Origin: Anaerolineales bacterium
Lineage (GTDB): Bacteria; Chloroflexota; Anaerolineae; Anaerolineales; UBA11579
Assembly: GCA_026129255.1 (NCBI GenBank)
Contig: JAHCIJ010000004.1
Span: 1 to 58,709 of the forward strand
Direction of reading: 5' to 3'
DNA: 58,709 nucleotides
The notes below the pieces were generated by a model. The model did not search any database. It saw only the letters and a program-made list of their open reading frames with translations, and was not told the origin of the DNA. The stretch's first letter is position 1, and the number at the start of each line of letters is the position of its first letter. Made by a program: the position numbers and the translations under genes. Of this stretch, positions 37,363-46,437 are shown in pieces.

Positions 37363-39744
37363 ATGGCGTCGACGACGGGTCCACTACCTTCCGCTAAAGG
37401 TTCAGAGCGTCGTTCGATTCGCCTACTGCTGGTTGAAGATAATCCCGGCGATGCGCGCCTCATCCAGGAGATGCTTAGAGACGTCTCCACTGTAGATCTG
37501 CAGATGGAGCACGCAGCCACCTTGCAAGATGGCTTGCAATACCTGGGGGACCCCGAAAAGCCTTTGGACGCCGTGCTGCTGGACCTTGGCTTGCCTGACA
37601 GCCAGGGGTTTGACACGTTTACGCGCGTTCAGGAGAAGGCCCAGGCCTTCACCGTCATCATTCTCAGCGGGCTCAATGATGTAGACATGGCCTTGCATGC
37701 CGTGCGCAACGGTGCGCAGGACTTCCTGGTCAAAGGGCAGATCAGTGGGGACCTGCTGCTGCGCTCCATCCGCCACGCCATTGAGCGTGACGAGGCCGAG
37801 CGCCTGCTGCGTGAGAGCCGGGAGCGCTATCAGAGCCTGGTGGATATGATGCCAGACGCCATTCTGGTGCACCAGGATGGCATCATCGCCTTTGTCAACC
37901 CCGCGGCGGTGAAGCTGCTTGGCGCCAATGAGCCAGACGATCTGGTGGGCGAGCATATGCTTGGCTTAGTGCATCCTGACTATCAGGAGGTGGCGGCCCG
38001 GCGCATGCGCTCGGTAGCCGAGGGCGAGAGCCAAACCGTGCTGGAAGAGAAGTTTGTACGCAAAGATGGCCGGGTGCTCGACGTTGAGGTCACCGGCAGC
38101 CCCTTTACGTTCGAGGAGAAGCCAGCTACCCAGGTGATCTTTCGCGATATTACCGAGCGCAAGCAACGCGAGCGTGAGATCGCGGCTGTGGCGGCGGTGA
38201 GCAGCAGCCTGCGCCAAGCGCGCCGGGTGGATGAGATCCTGCCAGTGATCCTGGACCAAGCGATCGCCTCGATCGGCGCCAGGGATGCCACCATCACTCT
38301 GGTGCAGCCGGATACGGGTAACCATCTCATTGCCCTCGGCCGCGGCAGAGCCAGCGTGACTGTGGGCGAGACCATCCCAGCAGGCAAAGGGCTCACCAGC
38401 CAAGTGGTGCAAACCGCCAAGCATTACCTCAATAACAACTTCAGAGTGCAACCAGATGAGCAAGTCGTAGTTTTCAGCGGAGTAACGGCCACTAATGCGC
38501 TGGTGATCGTGCCGATCACGGCTGAGGACCATGTGATCGGCACCTTAGGCCTGGGACGCGAGGAGCCGATGGAGCTGAGCGATGTGCGCGTGCTCAATGC
38601 CATCTGCGATATTGGTGGCGCAGCTGTGCACCGCGCCAGCCTGTACGAGCAGACCCAGCGGCGCTTACAACACCTGCGCAGCCTGCGCGAGATCGACAAG
38701 ACGATTGCCACCAGCCTGGACCTGCGCGTCACGCTGGACATGATCCTGAGCGAGGGCATTGCTGAGCTGCGCGTGGATGCGGCCAGCATCCTGTTGCTAG
38801 ACGAGCATCAGATGCTGCGCTTTGCGGCCGGGCTTGGCTTCCGCACGGAGTTGATCCAGGAATCCGAGATTCGCTTTGGCGAAGGGCTGGCTGGGTTGGC
38901 GGCCAAAGAGCGCACGCTGGTAATGGATAACGATCTGCGCGCGGCGAGCACGCAGTGGACGCGGCGCAGGCTGGCAGATGCCGAGCAGGTGGTGTGTTAT
39001 TGCGCCGCCCCGCTGATCGCCAAGGGCCGCGTCATTGGCGTGCTGGAAACCTTCCATCGTTCCAACGAACCGCGCGATTCTGAGTGGCGCGAGTTCCTGC
39101 TCACCCTGGCAGGGCAGGCAGCCATCGCCATCGACAATGCCACCCTGTTCAATGATCTGCAGACCTCAAACACCGGGTTGCGCGAGGCGTATGAGCGCAC
39201 TATCGAAGGCTGGGCGCATGCGCTCTCCCTGCGTGACATTGAGACGATCGAGCACAGCCGCCGCGTGACTGAGATGACGGTGCGCCTGGCACACGCCCTG
39301 GGCATGACGGATGAGCAGCTGGTACATGTGCGCCGCGGCGCGCTGCTGCATGATATTGGCAAAATGGGCGTGCCCGACAAGGTGCTGGGCAAAACCGGCC
39401 CGCTGGATGAGCACGAGTGGCAGATCATGCGCCGCCATCCGGTATATGCCAGCGAAATGCTCTCCACCATCGACTTTTTGCATCCTGCCCTACCCATCCC
39501 CACCTACCACCACGAGAAATGGGATGGCACCGGCTACCCAGACGGGTTGAAAGGCCGCCAGATCCCGCTGGAGGCGCGTATCTTTGCAGTGATCGATGTG
39601 TGGGATGCGCTCACCTCCAACCGGCCCTATCGTGATGCCTGGCCGGAGGATAAGGTGATGCAGTATCTGCACGAGCAGGCTGGCAAGCACTTTGACCCCA
39701 GCATTCTTGATGCGTTCTTCGAGCACATTCTGAGGCAGTCGTAG
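37363..39744 (+). CDS. REC-PAS-GAF-GAF-HD-GYP protein, probable c-di-GMP phosphodiesterase
   Basis: A 793-residue soluble signalling protein. The domain order is receiver (about 20-140, phospho-Asp in AVLLDLGLPDSQGF), PAS (about 150-265), two GAF domains (about 280-425 and 445-590) and HD-GYP (about 600-790). The output domain is complete: HDIGKMGVPD, HHEKWDGTGYPDGLKG and AVIDVWDALTSNRPYR hold the metal ligands and the GYP motif, so hydrolysis of c-di-GMP is expected. The start at 37363 lacks a Shine-Dalgarno site. The kinase that phosphorylates it may be one of the two encoded at 33400-35684. Confidence 0.92.
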   Translation: MASTTGPLPSAKGSERRSIRLLLVEDNPGDARLIQEMLRDVSTVDLQMEHAATLQDGLQYLGDPEKPLDAVLLDLGLPDSQGFDTFTRVQEKAQAFTVIILSGLNDVDMALHAVRNGAQDFLVKGQISGDLLLRSIRHAIERDEAERLLRESRERYQSLVDMMPDAILVHQDGIIAFVNPAAVKLLGANEPDDLVGEHMLGLVHPDYQEVAARRMRSVAEGESQTVLEEKFVRKDGRVLDVEVTGSPFTFEEKPATQVIFRDITERKQREREIAAVAAVSSSLRQARRVDEILPVILDQAIASIGARDATITLVQPDTGNHLIALGRGRASVTVGETIPAGKGLTSQVVQTAKHYLNNNFRVQPDEQVVVFSGVTATNALVIVPITAEDHVIGTLGLGREEPMELSDVRVLNAICDIGGAAVHRASLYEQTQRRLQHLRSLREIDKTIATSLDLRVTLDMILSEGIAELRVDAASILLLDEHQMLRFAAGLGFRTELIQESEIRFGEGLAGLAAKERTLVMDNDLRAASTQWTRRRLADAEQVVCYCAAPLIAKGRVIGVLETFHRSNEPRDSEWREFLLTLAGQAAIAIDNATLFNDLQTSNTGLREAYERTIEGWAHALSLRDIETIEHSRRVTEMTVRLAHALGMTDEQLVHVRRGALLHDIGKMGVPDKVLGKTGPLDEHEWQIMRRHPVYASEMLSTIDFLHPALPIPTYHHEKWDGTGYPDGLKGRQIPLEARIFAVIDVWDALTSNRPYRDAWPEDKVMQYLHEQAGKHFDPSILDAFFEHILRQS

Positions 39745-39792
39745 CCGTCATGGCTTGGGGCTTGGCCCACGTGGGCAGGCCCGTGCAGCGGT

Positions 39793-39798
39793 TATAAT
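39793..39798 (+). promoter_or_regulatory. -10 box of the GNAT gene at 39806, leaderless type
   Basis: TATAAT lies 7 nt before the ATG at 39806, with no Shine-Dalgarno site. Confidence 0.65.
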
Positions 39799-39805
39799 AG
39801 CCCTG

Positions 39806-40666
39806 ATGGCTCCTGCCGTCTTTCCCCTGCGTCCCGCAACCGAAGAAGATCGCAGCCGGTTAGCCAACCTGCTGCATTTTGAGACTCATGTGCACCGTCA
39901 CCTGGATTGGCGCCGCCCGCTGGAATGGCTTGGCCAGTCTCCGTTTCTGGTGGCCGAGCAATCCGGCCGTATCCTGGCGGCTTTGGCCTGCCCGGCAGAC
40001 CCGCCGGGGCTGGCCTGGATCCGCTTGTTCGCGGTGATGACGCGTGTAGACATTAGCGCAGCCTGGGAAGCCCTGTGGGGTGAAGCGCGTGACATATTGG
40101 CCAAGTCCGGCGCGCAGCAGGCGGCGGCTATCCCCTTGAATGATTGGTTTGCCAGAGAGTTGCACAACACGCGGTTTGAGCACACCCACAATGTGGTTGT
40201 GCTCTCCTGGCCTGTGCGCCCGGATATTCTGGAAGTGCCTGCCGTAGGGCTGGTGCGCCCTATGCAGCCCGCCGACCTGCGCACCGTGTATGAGGTGGAC
40301 AAGGCGGCCTTCACGCCTCTGTGGCAAAACCCGCAGCAGGCCGTGGAGCATGCCTATCAGCAGGCGGGCTACGCTACGGTGCTGGAGCTGGATGGCAACG
40401 TAGTTGCCTACCAGATCAGCACGCAGAGCGCCCAAGGGCTGCACTTGGCGCGCCTGGCGACACACCCCAGCCTGCAGGGTCGCGGTCTGGCGCTGGCGCT
40501 CACCACGGATCTGCAGCGCGAGGCCAATAAGCGCAAGGAGCTGCGGCTGAGCGTCAACACGCAGGACAATAATCAACCTTCACTGGCGTTGTACAAGAAG
40601 CTGGGCTTTCAACTGACCGGGGAAACCTACCCAGTGCATGAATTCAAGTTCGCGGATGCAGATTAA
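39806..40666 (+). CDS. Tandem GNAT-family acetyltransferase
   Basis: A 286-residue protein with two GNAT-like halves. The C-terminal half carries the acetyl-CoA motif (HLARLATHPSLQGRGLALALT, split at PSLQ) and the usual ending SLALYKKLGFQLTGE. The N-terminal half (FPLRPATEEDRSRLANLL) is more divergent. The ATG at 39806 is preferred over 39755 because the -10 box lies between them and the family motif begins at once. The substrate is unknown. It is only distantly like the GNAT protein at 4164. Confidence 0.83.
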   Translation: MAPAVFPLRPATEEDRSRLANLLHFETHVHRHLDWRRPLEWLGQSPFLVAEQSGRILAALACPADPPGLAWIRLFAVMTRVDISAAWEALWGEARDILAKSGAQQAAAIPLNDWFARELHNTRFEHTHNVVVLSWPVRPDILEVPAVGLVRPMQPADLRTVYEVDKAAFTPLWQNPQQAVEHAYQQAGYATVLELDGNVVAYQISTQSAQGLHLARLATHPSLQGRGLALALTTDLQREANKRKELRLSVNTQDNNQPSLALYKKLGFQLTGETYPVHEFKFADAD

Positions 40667-40715
40667 TTCAAAGTAAAAGCCGGGCTGTGACAAAAGCCGG
40701 GCAGCAAATCTCTGC

Positions 40716-40721
40716 TACACT
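40716..40721 (+). promoter_or_regulatory. -10 box of the DsbA-like gene
   Basis: TGCTACACT is an extended -10 located 33 nt before the ATG at 40755; the leader contains a GGAGG ribosome site. Confidence 0.5.
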
Positions 40722-40754
40722 CCCATCACTATCCGGTTGTGGAGGAAGAAGACG

Positions 40755-41447
40755 ATGGATCGAAGTGCACGCCAAGCCCGCTTGGAACGCCGCCGTGGCG
40801 CAGAGCGCCGCGGGCAGATGAAGTGGGTCCTGTATATTGGTCTGGCAGCTGTTGTGGTTGCCGGCCTGTTGATCTTTGCCAGCCGCGTACGCACCGCGCC
40901 TGAGCGTGAATACACCCAAGCCAATGGTCTGAGCCTGGGTGATCCCAATGCCCCGGTGCAGATGACCGAGTTCGCTGACTTTCAGTGCCCGCACTGTTAC
41001 AACGTGTACCTGGGTGCAGAAGATGAGCTGATCCAGACCTACGTGGAGACGGGCAAGGTGTATTTCACCTATCGCCCGGTTGGCTTCCTCGGCCCTGAGT
41101 CGGATGGCTCGGCGGCGGCCGCCTTCTGTGCTGCGGAGCAGAATGCTTTCTGGCCTTATCACGACATCTTGTTTGCCAACTTCTCGCACAGCAACGGCGG
41201 CGGCTATGCGGCCGGCCGCCTGGAGTCGATGGCGGAGACCGTGGGGCTGGATGTGCCCGCGTTCAAGCAGTGCCTGGCGGATGGCATTGGTGAGGCCGGT
41301 GTGTTGAGCGCAGAAGATGAGGCGCGCGGCCTGGGCATCAATGGCACGCCTGCCTTCGTCATCAATGGCACCATCGTAGGCGGCTCGCGCACCTTTGCGC
41401 AGTTGGCCGAAGTCATTGATGCGGCCCTGGCTGCCTCCGGCAACTAG
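40755..41447 (+). CDS. Membrane-anchored DsbA-like thioredoxin-fold oxidoreductase
   Basis: A 230-residue protein with a basic N-terminus, one transmembrane anchor (about 24-43) and an extracytoplasmic thioredoxin-fold domain. The active site is CPHC (DFQCPHCYNVY, about 78-88). The cis-Pro loop is GINGTPAFVINGT near the C-terminus. It most likely forms or reshuffles disulfides in exported proteins. The cysteines conserved in the three M23 lipoproteins are possible clients (inference). The ATG at 40755 has a GGAGGAAG site. Confidence 0.92.
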   Translation: MDRSARQARLERRRGAERRGQMKWVLYIGLAAVVVAGLLIFASRVRTAPEREYTQANGLSLGDPNAPVQMTEFADFQCPHCYNVYLGAEDELIQTYVETGKVYFTYRPVGFLGPESDGSAAAAFCAAEQNAFWPYHDILFANFSHSNGGGYAAGRLESMAETVGLDVPAFKQCLADGIGEAGVLSAEDEARGLGINGTPAFVINGTIVGGSRTFAQLAEVIDAALAASGN

Positions 41448-41470
41448 GTAAGTTTTCGGCACAAAATAAA

Positions 41471-41492
41471 AGAGCGCCTGCAAAGGCGCTCT
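41471..41492. terminator. Bidirectional intrinsic terminator
   Basis: A perfect 8-bp stem (agagcgcc with ggcgctct) and 6-nt loop, A-rich on the left and T-rich on the right. It serves both the DsbA-like gene and the convergent DUF554 gene. Confidence 0.88.
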
Positions 41493-41511
41493 TTTTGTTT
41501 CGCTATGTGCA

Positions 41512-42228
41512 CTAGGGCATCAGGCTGAGGCCCAGCGCGTCAAGCACCGCCACCAGCAATGGGGCGATCACGAGCGCCGGTAAAAAGTTGCCCACGCGGA
41601 TCTTCTTGATTTCCAGTAGGCTGCTGAAGGCTATACCGAGCAGCAGGATGCCGCCAACCGCCGTCATCTCCGTGATCATTTCTGGGCTGAGCAGATTGTT
41701 GGCTTGTTGCGCTAGCAGGCTCAGGCTGCCTTGGTACACCAGCACCACTACAGTTGAAAACAGAACGCCGATGCCCAGCGTGGAAGCAAAGACCATGCTG
41801 GCAAAACCATCCAGCACGGCTTTGATGGCCAATAGCTCATAGTCGCCACTGAGGCCGTCTTGAATGGAGCCGAGGATGGTCATCGGCCCGATGCAGAACA
41901 ACAAGGAGGCGGTGAGGAAGCCGCGCACGAACAGGGCCCTGCCACCGGCGGCCTTGGCGGCGAAGCGTGTTTGCAACCAGGCGCCCATCGCCTCCAGGCG
42001 GTCTTCAATGTTCATCCACTCGCCCAGCACGCCGCCGATGAGCAGGCTGATCAGAACGAGGATGGAGTTGTTACTTTCTAATGAGAGCCGCGCCCCGATG
42101 GCGAGGGTGAACAAACCCAGCCCGGCCACGATGGTGTGGCGCATGCGTTCAGGAAAGCGCGCGCCGAAAAACAGGCCCAGTGTGCCGCCGATGAGCACGG
42201 TAATGACGTTGAGGATGGTACCGACCAT
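41512..42228 (-). CDS. DUF554 (YqgA-like) integral membrane protein
   Basis: A 238-residue polytopic membrane protein of the DUF554 family with about seven hydrophobic segments. Characteristic stretches are the start MVGTILNVITVLIGGTLGL, FCIGPMTILGSIQDGLSGD in the middle and LLLGIAFSSLLEIKKIRVGNF near the end. Function is unknown; a transport role is only suspected for the family. The ATG at 42228 is chosen because a TATAAT box lies 6 nt upstream on the minus strand. The longer open frame beyond is antisense to the HhH gene. Confidence 0.9.
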   Translation of the reverse strand: MVGTILNVITVLIGGTLGLFFGARFPERMRHTIVAGLGLFTLAIGARLSLESNNSILVLISLLIGGVLGEWMNIEDRLEAMGAWLQTRFAAKAAGGRALFVRGFLTASLLFCIGPMTILGSIQDGLSGDYELLAIKAVLDGFASMVFASTLGIGVLFSTVVVLVYQGSLSLLAQQANNLLSPEMITEMTAVGGILLLGIAFSSLLEIKKIRVGNFLPALVIAPLLVAVLDALGLSLMP

Positions 42229-42234
42229 GCGGGC

Positions 42235-42240
42235 ATTATA
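42235..42240 (-). promoter_or_regulatory. -10 box of the DUF554 gene, leaderless type
   Basis: On the minus strand TATAAT lies 6 nt before the ATG at 42228. A plus-strand TATAAT lies 30 bp away in the divergent direction. Confidence 0.65.
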
Positions 42241-42270
42241 CGCTTGCGGGTTGGGCCTAGGGTTCACTCG

Positions 42271-42276
42271 TATAAT
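42271..42276 (+). promoter_or_regulatory. -10 box of the HhH gene, leaderless type
   Basis: TATAAT lies 6 nt before the ATG at 42283. Together with 42235-42240 it forms a compact divergent pair. Confidence 0.65.
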
Positions 42277-42282
42277 TCCGCG

Positions 42283-42693
42283 ATGGCTAGTAAAGACAAG
42301 CGGGAAATGTTGTCTCCCGCGTGGTGGATCGCTTACGGCGTGCTGTGCGGAGTGGTTGCGATGGGATTGGTAGTGTTCCTGACCAGCCCGCCGCGCGGTA
42401 CGGCTGTGGCGTTGCAGCCACAGCCCAGCCTGCAGGCGGCCATCATCCCGGTCACTGTCGCCACGCGTACCGTGGCGCCCACATACGAACCTACGATCAT
42501 CAATATCAATGCCGCCAGTGCCCAGGAACTGCAGAAGTTGCCCAACATCGGCCCTACCACTGCGCAGGCGATAGTGAATTACCGCGAGCGCATCGGCCAG
42601 TTTGAAGCACTTGACCAATTGCTGAATGTAAGCGGTATTGGCTCCAAAACCTTTGAAGGCTTGCTCGGTTTGATCTCGCTGGAGAATGAGTGA
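42283..42693 (+). CDS. ComEA-like helix-hairpin-helix DNA-binding protein
   Basis: A 136-residue protein with an N-terminal transmembrane anchor (about 13-35), a short linker and two helix-hairpin-helix motifs (ININAASAQELQKLPNIGPTTAQAIVNYR, split at LPNIG, about 67-95, then ALDQLLNVSGIGSKTFEGL). This is the layout of ComEA, the extracellular double-strand DNA receptor of competence. The ATG at 42283 follows a TATAAT box. Its stop overlaps the thrC start (ATGA), so it is co-translated with threonine biosynthesis genes, an unexpected pairing. comEC is at the other end of the window. Confidence 0.85.
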   Translation: MASKDKREMLSPAWWIAYGVLCGVVAMGLVVFLTSPPRGTAVALQPQPSLQAAIIPVTVATRTVAPTYEPTIININAASAQELQKLPNIGPTTAQAIVNYRERIGQFEALDQLLNVSGIGSKTFEGLLGLISLENE

Positions 42694-43742
42694 AGCCGCC
42701 ATTGCTGCAGCGCTACCAGGCGCTGTTGGATCTGCCAGCGCACACGCAGATCGTCAGCCTGCATGAAGGCGACACGCCCCTGATACCGATGCCGCGTCTG
42801 GCCCAGGCGTTGGGCAGCGGCTTTGAGCTGTATGTGAAGTATGAAGGGCTCAACCCCACTGGCTCATTCAAAGACCGCGGCATGACCGCCGCCATCAGCG
42901 AAGCGGCCGGGCGCGGCGTGCAAGCTGTGATGTGTGCCTCTACCGGCAACACTGCGGCCAGCGCGGCTGCCTATGCGGCGCGGGCGGGCATGGGGGCTTT
43001 TGTGCTCATCCCGCAGGGCAAGGTGGCGGCGGGCAAGCTGGCCGGCGCGCTGGCGTACGGCGCGCGCGTGTTGCAGATCGAAGGCTCGTTTGATGATGCG
43101 CTGGGTTTGGTGGTCGAGGCCAGCCAGCGTATACCGGTAGCGCTGGTCAACTCGCTCAATCCGTATCGTCTGCAGGGCCAGAAGACGGCCGCCTTCGAGA
43201 TCATTGAGGCGTTGGGTCGGGCTCCGGACTGGTTGTGTTTGCCAGTGGGCAATGCGGGCAACATCAGCGCGTATTGGATGGGCTTTGTGCAGTATCACCA
43301 ACTTCACTCTAGCGGCTTGCCTGCCCTGCTGGGTGTGCAGGCGGCCGGCGCGGCGCCGTTGGTATTGGGCCATGCTGTCGAACAGCCTGAGACGGTGGCG
43401 ACTGCCATCCGCATCGGCAAACCGGCGCGCGGCGAGCAGGCGCTGGCCGCCGCGCACGAGTCGGGCGGGCGCATCGTGACCGCCAGCGACGAGGCGATTT
43501 TAGCGATGCAGCGCCAACTGGCCGCTGAGGGCGTGTGGGTAGAGCCAGCTTCTGCAGCGGGGTTGGCGGGGCTGGCCGCCGAAGTGGCGGCCGGGCGGCT
43601 GGACCTGGGCGGCAAGACGGTGGTGGCGGTGTGCACTGGCCACGGGCTCAAAGACCCGGACATTGTCACCCAGGAGATGCTTGCGCCACGCGTGGTTCCA
43701 GCAAACTTGGCTGCTTTGGAGAAAGAGATTGGAGATTTGTAG
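42690..43742 (+). CDS. thrC: Threonine synthase
   Basis: Pyridoxal-phosphate enzyme converting O-phosphohomoserine to threonine, 350 residues, the short form of the family. The PLP lysine is in NPTGSFKDRGMTAAISEA (about 58), the phosphate-binding loop is CASTGNTAASAAAYAAR, and a glycine-rich loop CLPVGNAGNISAYWMG follows. The start overlaps the HhH gene by 4 nt. Homoserine kinase, which makes its substrate, is 57 nt downstream. Confidence 0.95.
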   Translation: MKPPLLQRYQALLDLPAHTQIVSLHEGDTPLIPMPRLAQALGSGFELYVKYEGLNPTGSFKDRGMTAAISEAAGRGVQAVMCASTGNTAASAAAYAARAGMGAFVLIPQGKVAAGKLAGALAYGARVLQIEGSFDDALGLVVEASQRIPVALVNSLNPYRLQGQKTAAFEIIEALGRAPDWLCLPVGNAGNISAYWMGFVQYHQLHSSGLPALLGVQAAGAAPLVLGHAVEQPETVATAIRIGKPARGEQALAAAHESGGRIVTASDEAILAMQRQLAAEGVWVEPASAAGLAGLAAEVAAGRLDLGGKTVVAVCTGHGLKDPDIVTQEMLAPRVVPANLAALEKEIGDL

Positions 43743-43787
43743 CCAGCCTAATCTCCATTCTCCTTTCTCGATTTCATCACTACCAAT

Positions 43788-43793
43788 TACTAT
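43788..43793 (+). promoter_or_regulatory. Possible internal -10 box of thrB, leaderless type
   Basis: TACTAT lies 6 nt before the ATG at 43800 in the 57-nt gap after thrC. No Shine-Dalgarno site is visible, which supports separate leaderless transcription. Confidence 0.4.
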
Positions 43794-43799
43794 TTGACC

Positions 43800-44714
43800 A
43801 TGCCTGCTTCCCGCGTTCTTATCCGCGTCCCCGCCAGCACGGCCAACATCGGCCCAGCGTTTGATTGCCTGGCGCTGGCGCTGGACCTGTGGAACGAAGC
43901 CGAGTTTGAGCTTGGCGGACAGGGCTTGCACATCCATGTGGAAGGCGAGGGCGCCGAACGGCTGCCGCGCCACGAGCGTAACCTGGTCTACCGTGCTGTG
44001 CGCCGTGTATATGAAGAAGTGAGCGAGGCGCCCCCGCAAGGCATTCGCATCCGTTGCCGCAACACTATCCCGCTGGGGTCTGGCCTGGGCTCCAGCGCCG
44101 CCGCCAGCCTGGCGGGGCTGCTAGGCGCCAATGCGCTGCTGGGGGAGCCGCTCAAGCCGGAGTTGGTGCTGCGCCTCGGCGCGGAGCTGGAAGGCCACGC
44201 CGATAACTTGGCGGCGGCCTTGCATGGCGGGCTGGTGCTGGTCAAGCACACCGATTGGCGCACCACGGCGCAGCCGCTGGCGTGTGCCGCGTGGCCGGCG
44301 GTGTATGTGCTGCCCACGCTGCGCCTGAGTACGCGGGCCGCCCGCGCTGCGCTGCCCAAGAAGGTGAAACTGGCCGATGCGGTGTTCAACATCGGCCAGG
44401 CGCTAGCGGTGCGCGAAGCGCTGGGCCGTGGGGACCTGGCCGCTTTGGCCGAGGCGATGCGAGACCGCTTGCACCAGCCGTACCGGCTGCCGCTGCTGCC
44501 AGGGGCGGCAGAAGCCATCCGGGCGGCAGCGCGGCTGGGCGCGGCCGCTGGACTCTCAGGCGCCGGGCCGGGGGTGATCGCTTTTGTGGCGCCGGGTAGC
44601 CAGCAGGCGGTGCAGCAGGCCATGCAGGCCGCATTCGAGGGGCACAAGCTGACCTCGCGGGCCTGGGTCTTCGCCAGCAGCCAGCAGGGTGCGCAGGTGG
44701 ATGCTAAGGGGTAA
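43800..44714 (+). CDS. thrB: Homoserine kinase
   Basis: GHMP-family kinase that phosphorylates homoserine, 304 residues. Motif 1 is VPASTANIGPAFDCLALAL (about 9-27), the ATP loop is PLGSGLGSSAAASLAGLLGA (about 87-106), and the C-terminal motif is GAAAGLSGAGPGVIAF. It directly follows thrC. The start could be ATG at 43800 or TTG at 43794; the former fits the -10 spacing seen elsewhere in the window. It has no obvious ribosome site. Confidence 0.94.
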   Translation: MPASRVLIRVPASTANIGPAFDCLALALDLWNEAEFELGGQGLHIHVEGEGAERLPRHERNLVYRAVRRVYEEVSEAPPQGIRIRCRNTIPLGSGLGSSAAASLAGLLGANALLGEPLKPELVLRLGAELEGHADNLAAALHGGLVLVKHTDWRTTAQPLACAAWPAVYVLPTLRLSTRAARAALPKKVKLADAVFNIGQALAVREALGRGDLAALAEAMRDRLHQPYRLPLLPGAAEAIRAAARLGAAAGLSGAGPGVIAFVAPGSQQAVQQAMQAAFEGHKLTSRAWVFASSQQGAQVDAKG

Positions 44715-44791
44715 TTCTTGCCAGTTGGCATGAAACTAGTTTAGACCGCGTAGGGGCGAGTCATATGAGTGTGCACAAAGCACTGCAATAA

Positions 44792-44828
44792 GGATTCCTA
44801 GCCTTTGGCCAATGCGCTCGGAATGACA
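44792..44828. repeat. Copy of a tgtcattccga...aggaatcc repeat
   Basis: Flanked by ggattcct and cggaatgaca; the reverse complement resembles the segment at 48892-48921. It lies in the 194-bp thrB-ftcD gap, where I see no gene. Confidence 0.45.
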
Positions 44829-44908
44829 TTGATTCATGCAGCGCCTCAGGAAATAAGTCGATATAAACCTTCGGATTGCCAGGTAGTATGATTCTGCCCA
44901 GAGGTGCC

Positions 44909-46420
44909 ATGACCCAGATCATCGAATGTGTCCCCAATTTTTCCGAAGGCCGCCGACCAGAAGTCATTGAACAGATCGTAGCCGCCATCCGTGCTGTGGA
45001 TGGCATTACCTTGCTTGACCAGAGCACCGACGCAGACCACAACCGCAGCGTGATCACTTTTGTGGGCAATGCGGCCGCGGTGGAAGAGGCCGCCTACCAG
45101 GGCATTGCCAAAGCGGCCGAACTGATCGATATGGACCAGCATTCCGGTGAGCACCCGCGCATGGGCGCTACAGATGTGGTGCCGTTTATTCCCATTGCTG
45201 GCGCCAGCATGGACGACTGTGTGCAGATAGCTAACCGCCTGGGCAAACGCGTAGGTGCGCTGGGTATCCCTGTGTATTTATATGAAGATGCCGCCACCAA
45301 GGAGAGCCGCCGCAATTTGGAAGATGTGCGCCGCGGCCAGTACGAGGGCATCCGTGAAGCGATCCAAACCAAAAAATCGCGCAGGCCGGATTACGGGCCG
45401 TCGCAGTTGGGCCGCGCTGGCGCCACCGCCATCGGGGCGCGTGCTCCGCTCATCGCCTACAACGTGTACTTGAACACCGGCGATGTACGCGTGGCGCAAG
45501 AGGTGGGCAAGGCGGTGCGCCATTCTTCGGGTGGGCTGCGCTTTGTGAAGGGCGCTGGCTTCCTGGTGGATGGCAAGGCGCAGGTCTCGATGAACCTGAC
45601 CAACTTCCGCAAAACGCCCCTGGCGCGCGTGATGGAGATGATCCGCAGCGAGGCGGCGCGCTACGGCGCGCAGATCGAGCGCAGTGAGCTGGTGGGCCTG
45701 ATCCCGCAGGAGGCGCTGGATGATGCTGCCGCCTGGTACCTGCACCTGCACGACTTTGATCGTCAGCAAATTCTCGAGCGCCGCATCCAAAACACGGCCA
45801 AACCGGCCGAGAGCTCGTTCCTGGATGCGGTCGCCTCGGCCGAGCCCGCCCCCGGCGGCGGCTCGGCAGCGGCGCATGCCGGCGCGCTGGCGGCCGCCCT
45901 GGTGGCCATGGTGGCGCGCCTCACGATCGGTAAAAAGAAATATGCCGCTGTGCAAGACCAGATGAATAGTGTGCTGGAGCAAGCTGAGACCGTGCGCAAA
46001 GAATTCACCGTTGCGGTGGAGCAGGATGCACAGGCTTTTCACGCGGTGATGGCGGCCATGAAGCTGCCCAAGGAGCCGGAAGACAAAGCCGCCGAGCGCA
46101 GCCGCGCCATCGAAGCCGCTACCTTGGAAGCCACACGGCTGCCACTCACGGTGGCGGGCATGGCCTTGCGCGCGCTGGGGCTTGCCGCGCAGGCCGCTGA
46201 GCTGGGCAATACCAATGCCCTGAGCGACGCCGGTACGGCGGCGGCGCTGGCCAAGGCCAGCTTGCGTGGCGCGGCGCTCAATGTGCGCATCAACGCCGCA
46301 GGGTTGCCCGGCAATTCGCAAGCCGCTGAGTACCTGGGCCAGCTCAAAACATTGGAAAGCCAGGCCGCTGCGCTGGAAGCGCAGGTCGATCAGCACATTG
46401 CTGCCCGTGGTGGTTTTTAG
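44909..46420 (+). CDS. ftcD: Bifunctional glutamate formimidoyltransferase / formimidoyl-THF cyclodeaminase
   Basis: Fusion enzyme linking histidine breakdown to the folate pool, 503 residues. The N-terminal transferase (about 1-300) starts ECVPNFSEGRRPEVIEQ and contains DADHNRSVITFVG and HSGEHPRMGATDVVPF. The C-terminal cyclodeaminase (about 305-500) starts with the glycine-rich PAPGGGSAAAHAGALAAALVA. It transfers formimino from formiminoglutamate to tetrahydrofolate, then releases ammonia to give methenyl-THF. The ATG at 44909 has a GAGG site; an upstream ATG at 44876 is less well placed. No other histidine-degradation gene is nearby. Confidence 0.93.
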   Translation: MTQIIECVPNFSEGRRPEVIEQIVAAIRAVDGITLLDQSTDADHNRSVITFVGNAAAVEEAAYQGIAKAAELIDMDQHSGEHPRMGATDVVPFIPIAGASMDDCVQIANRLGKRVGALGIPVYLYEDAATKESRRNLEDVRRGQYEGIREAIQTKKSRRPDYGPSQLGRAGATAIGARAPLIAYNVYLNTGDVRVAQEVGKAVRHSSGGLRFVKGAGFLVDGKAQVSMNLTNFRKTPLARVMEMIRSEAARYGAQIERSELVGLIPQEALDDAAAWYLHLHDFDRQQILERRIQNTAKPAESSFLDAVASAEPAPGGGSAAAHAGALAAALVAMVARLTIGKKKYAAVQDQMNSVLEQAETVRKEFTVAVEQDAQAFHAVMAAMKLPKEPEDKAAERSRAIEAATLEATRLPLTVAGMALRALGLAAQAAELGNTNALSDAGTAAALAKASLRGAALNVRINAAGLPGNSQAAEYLGQLKTLESQAAALEAQVDQHIAARGGF

Positions 46421-46437
46421 CAGCGGAGCCAACGTCT

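Noticed and set aside
42229..42702. A longer start for the DUF554 protein
   Set aside because: The extension is antisense to the HhH gene, lacks hydrophobic character and passes over the TATAAT box that fits the start at 42228.
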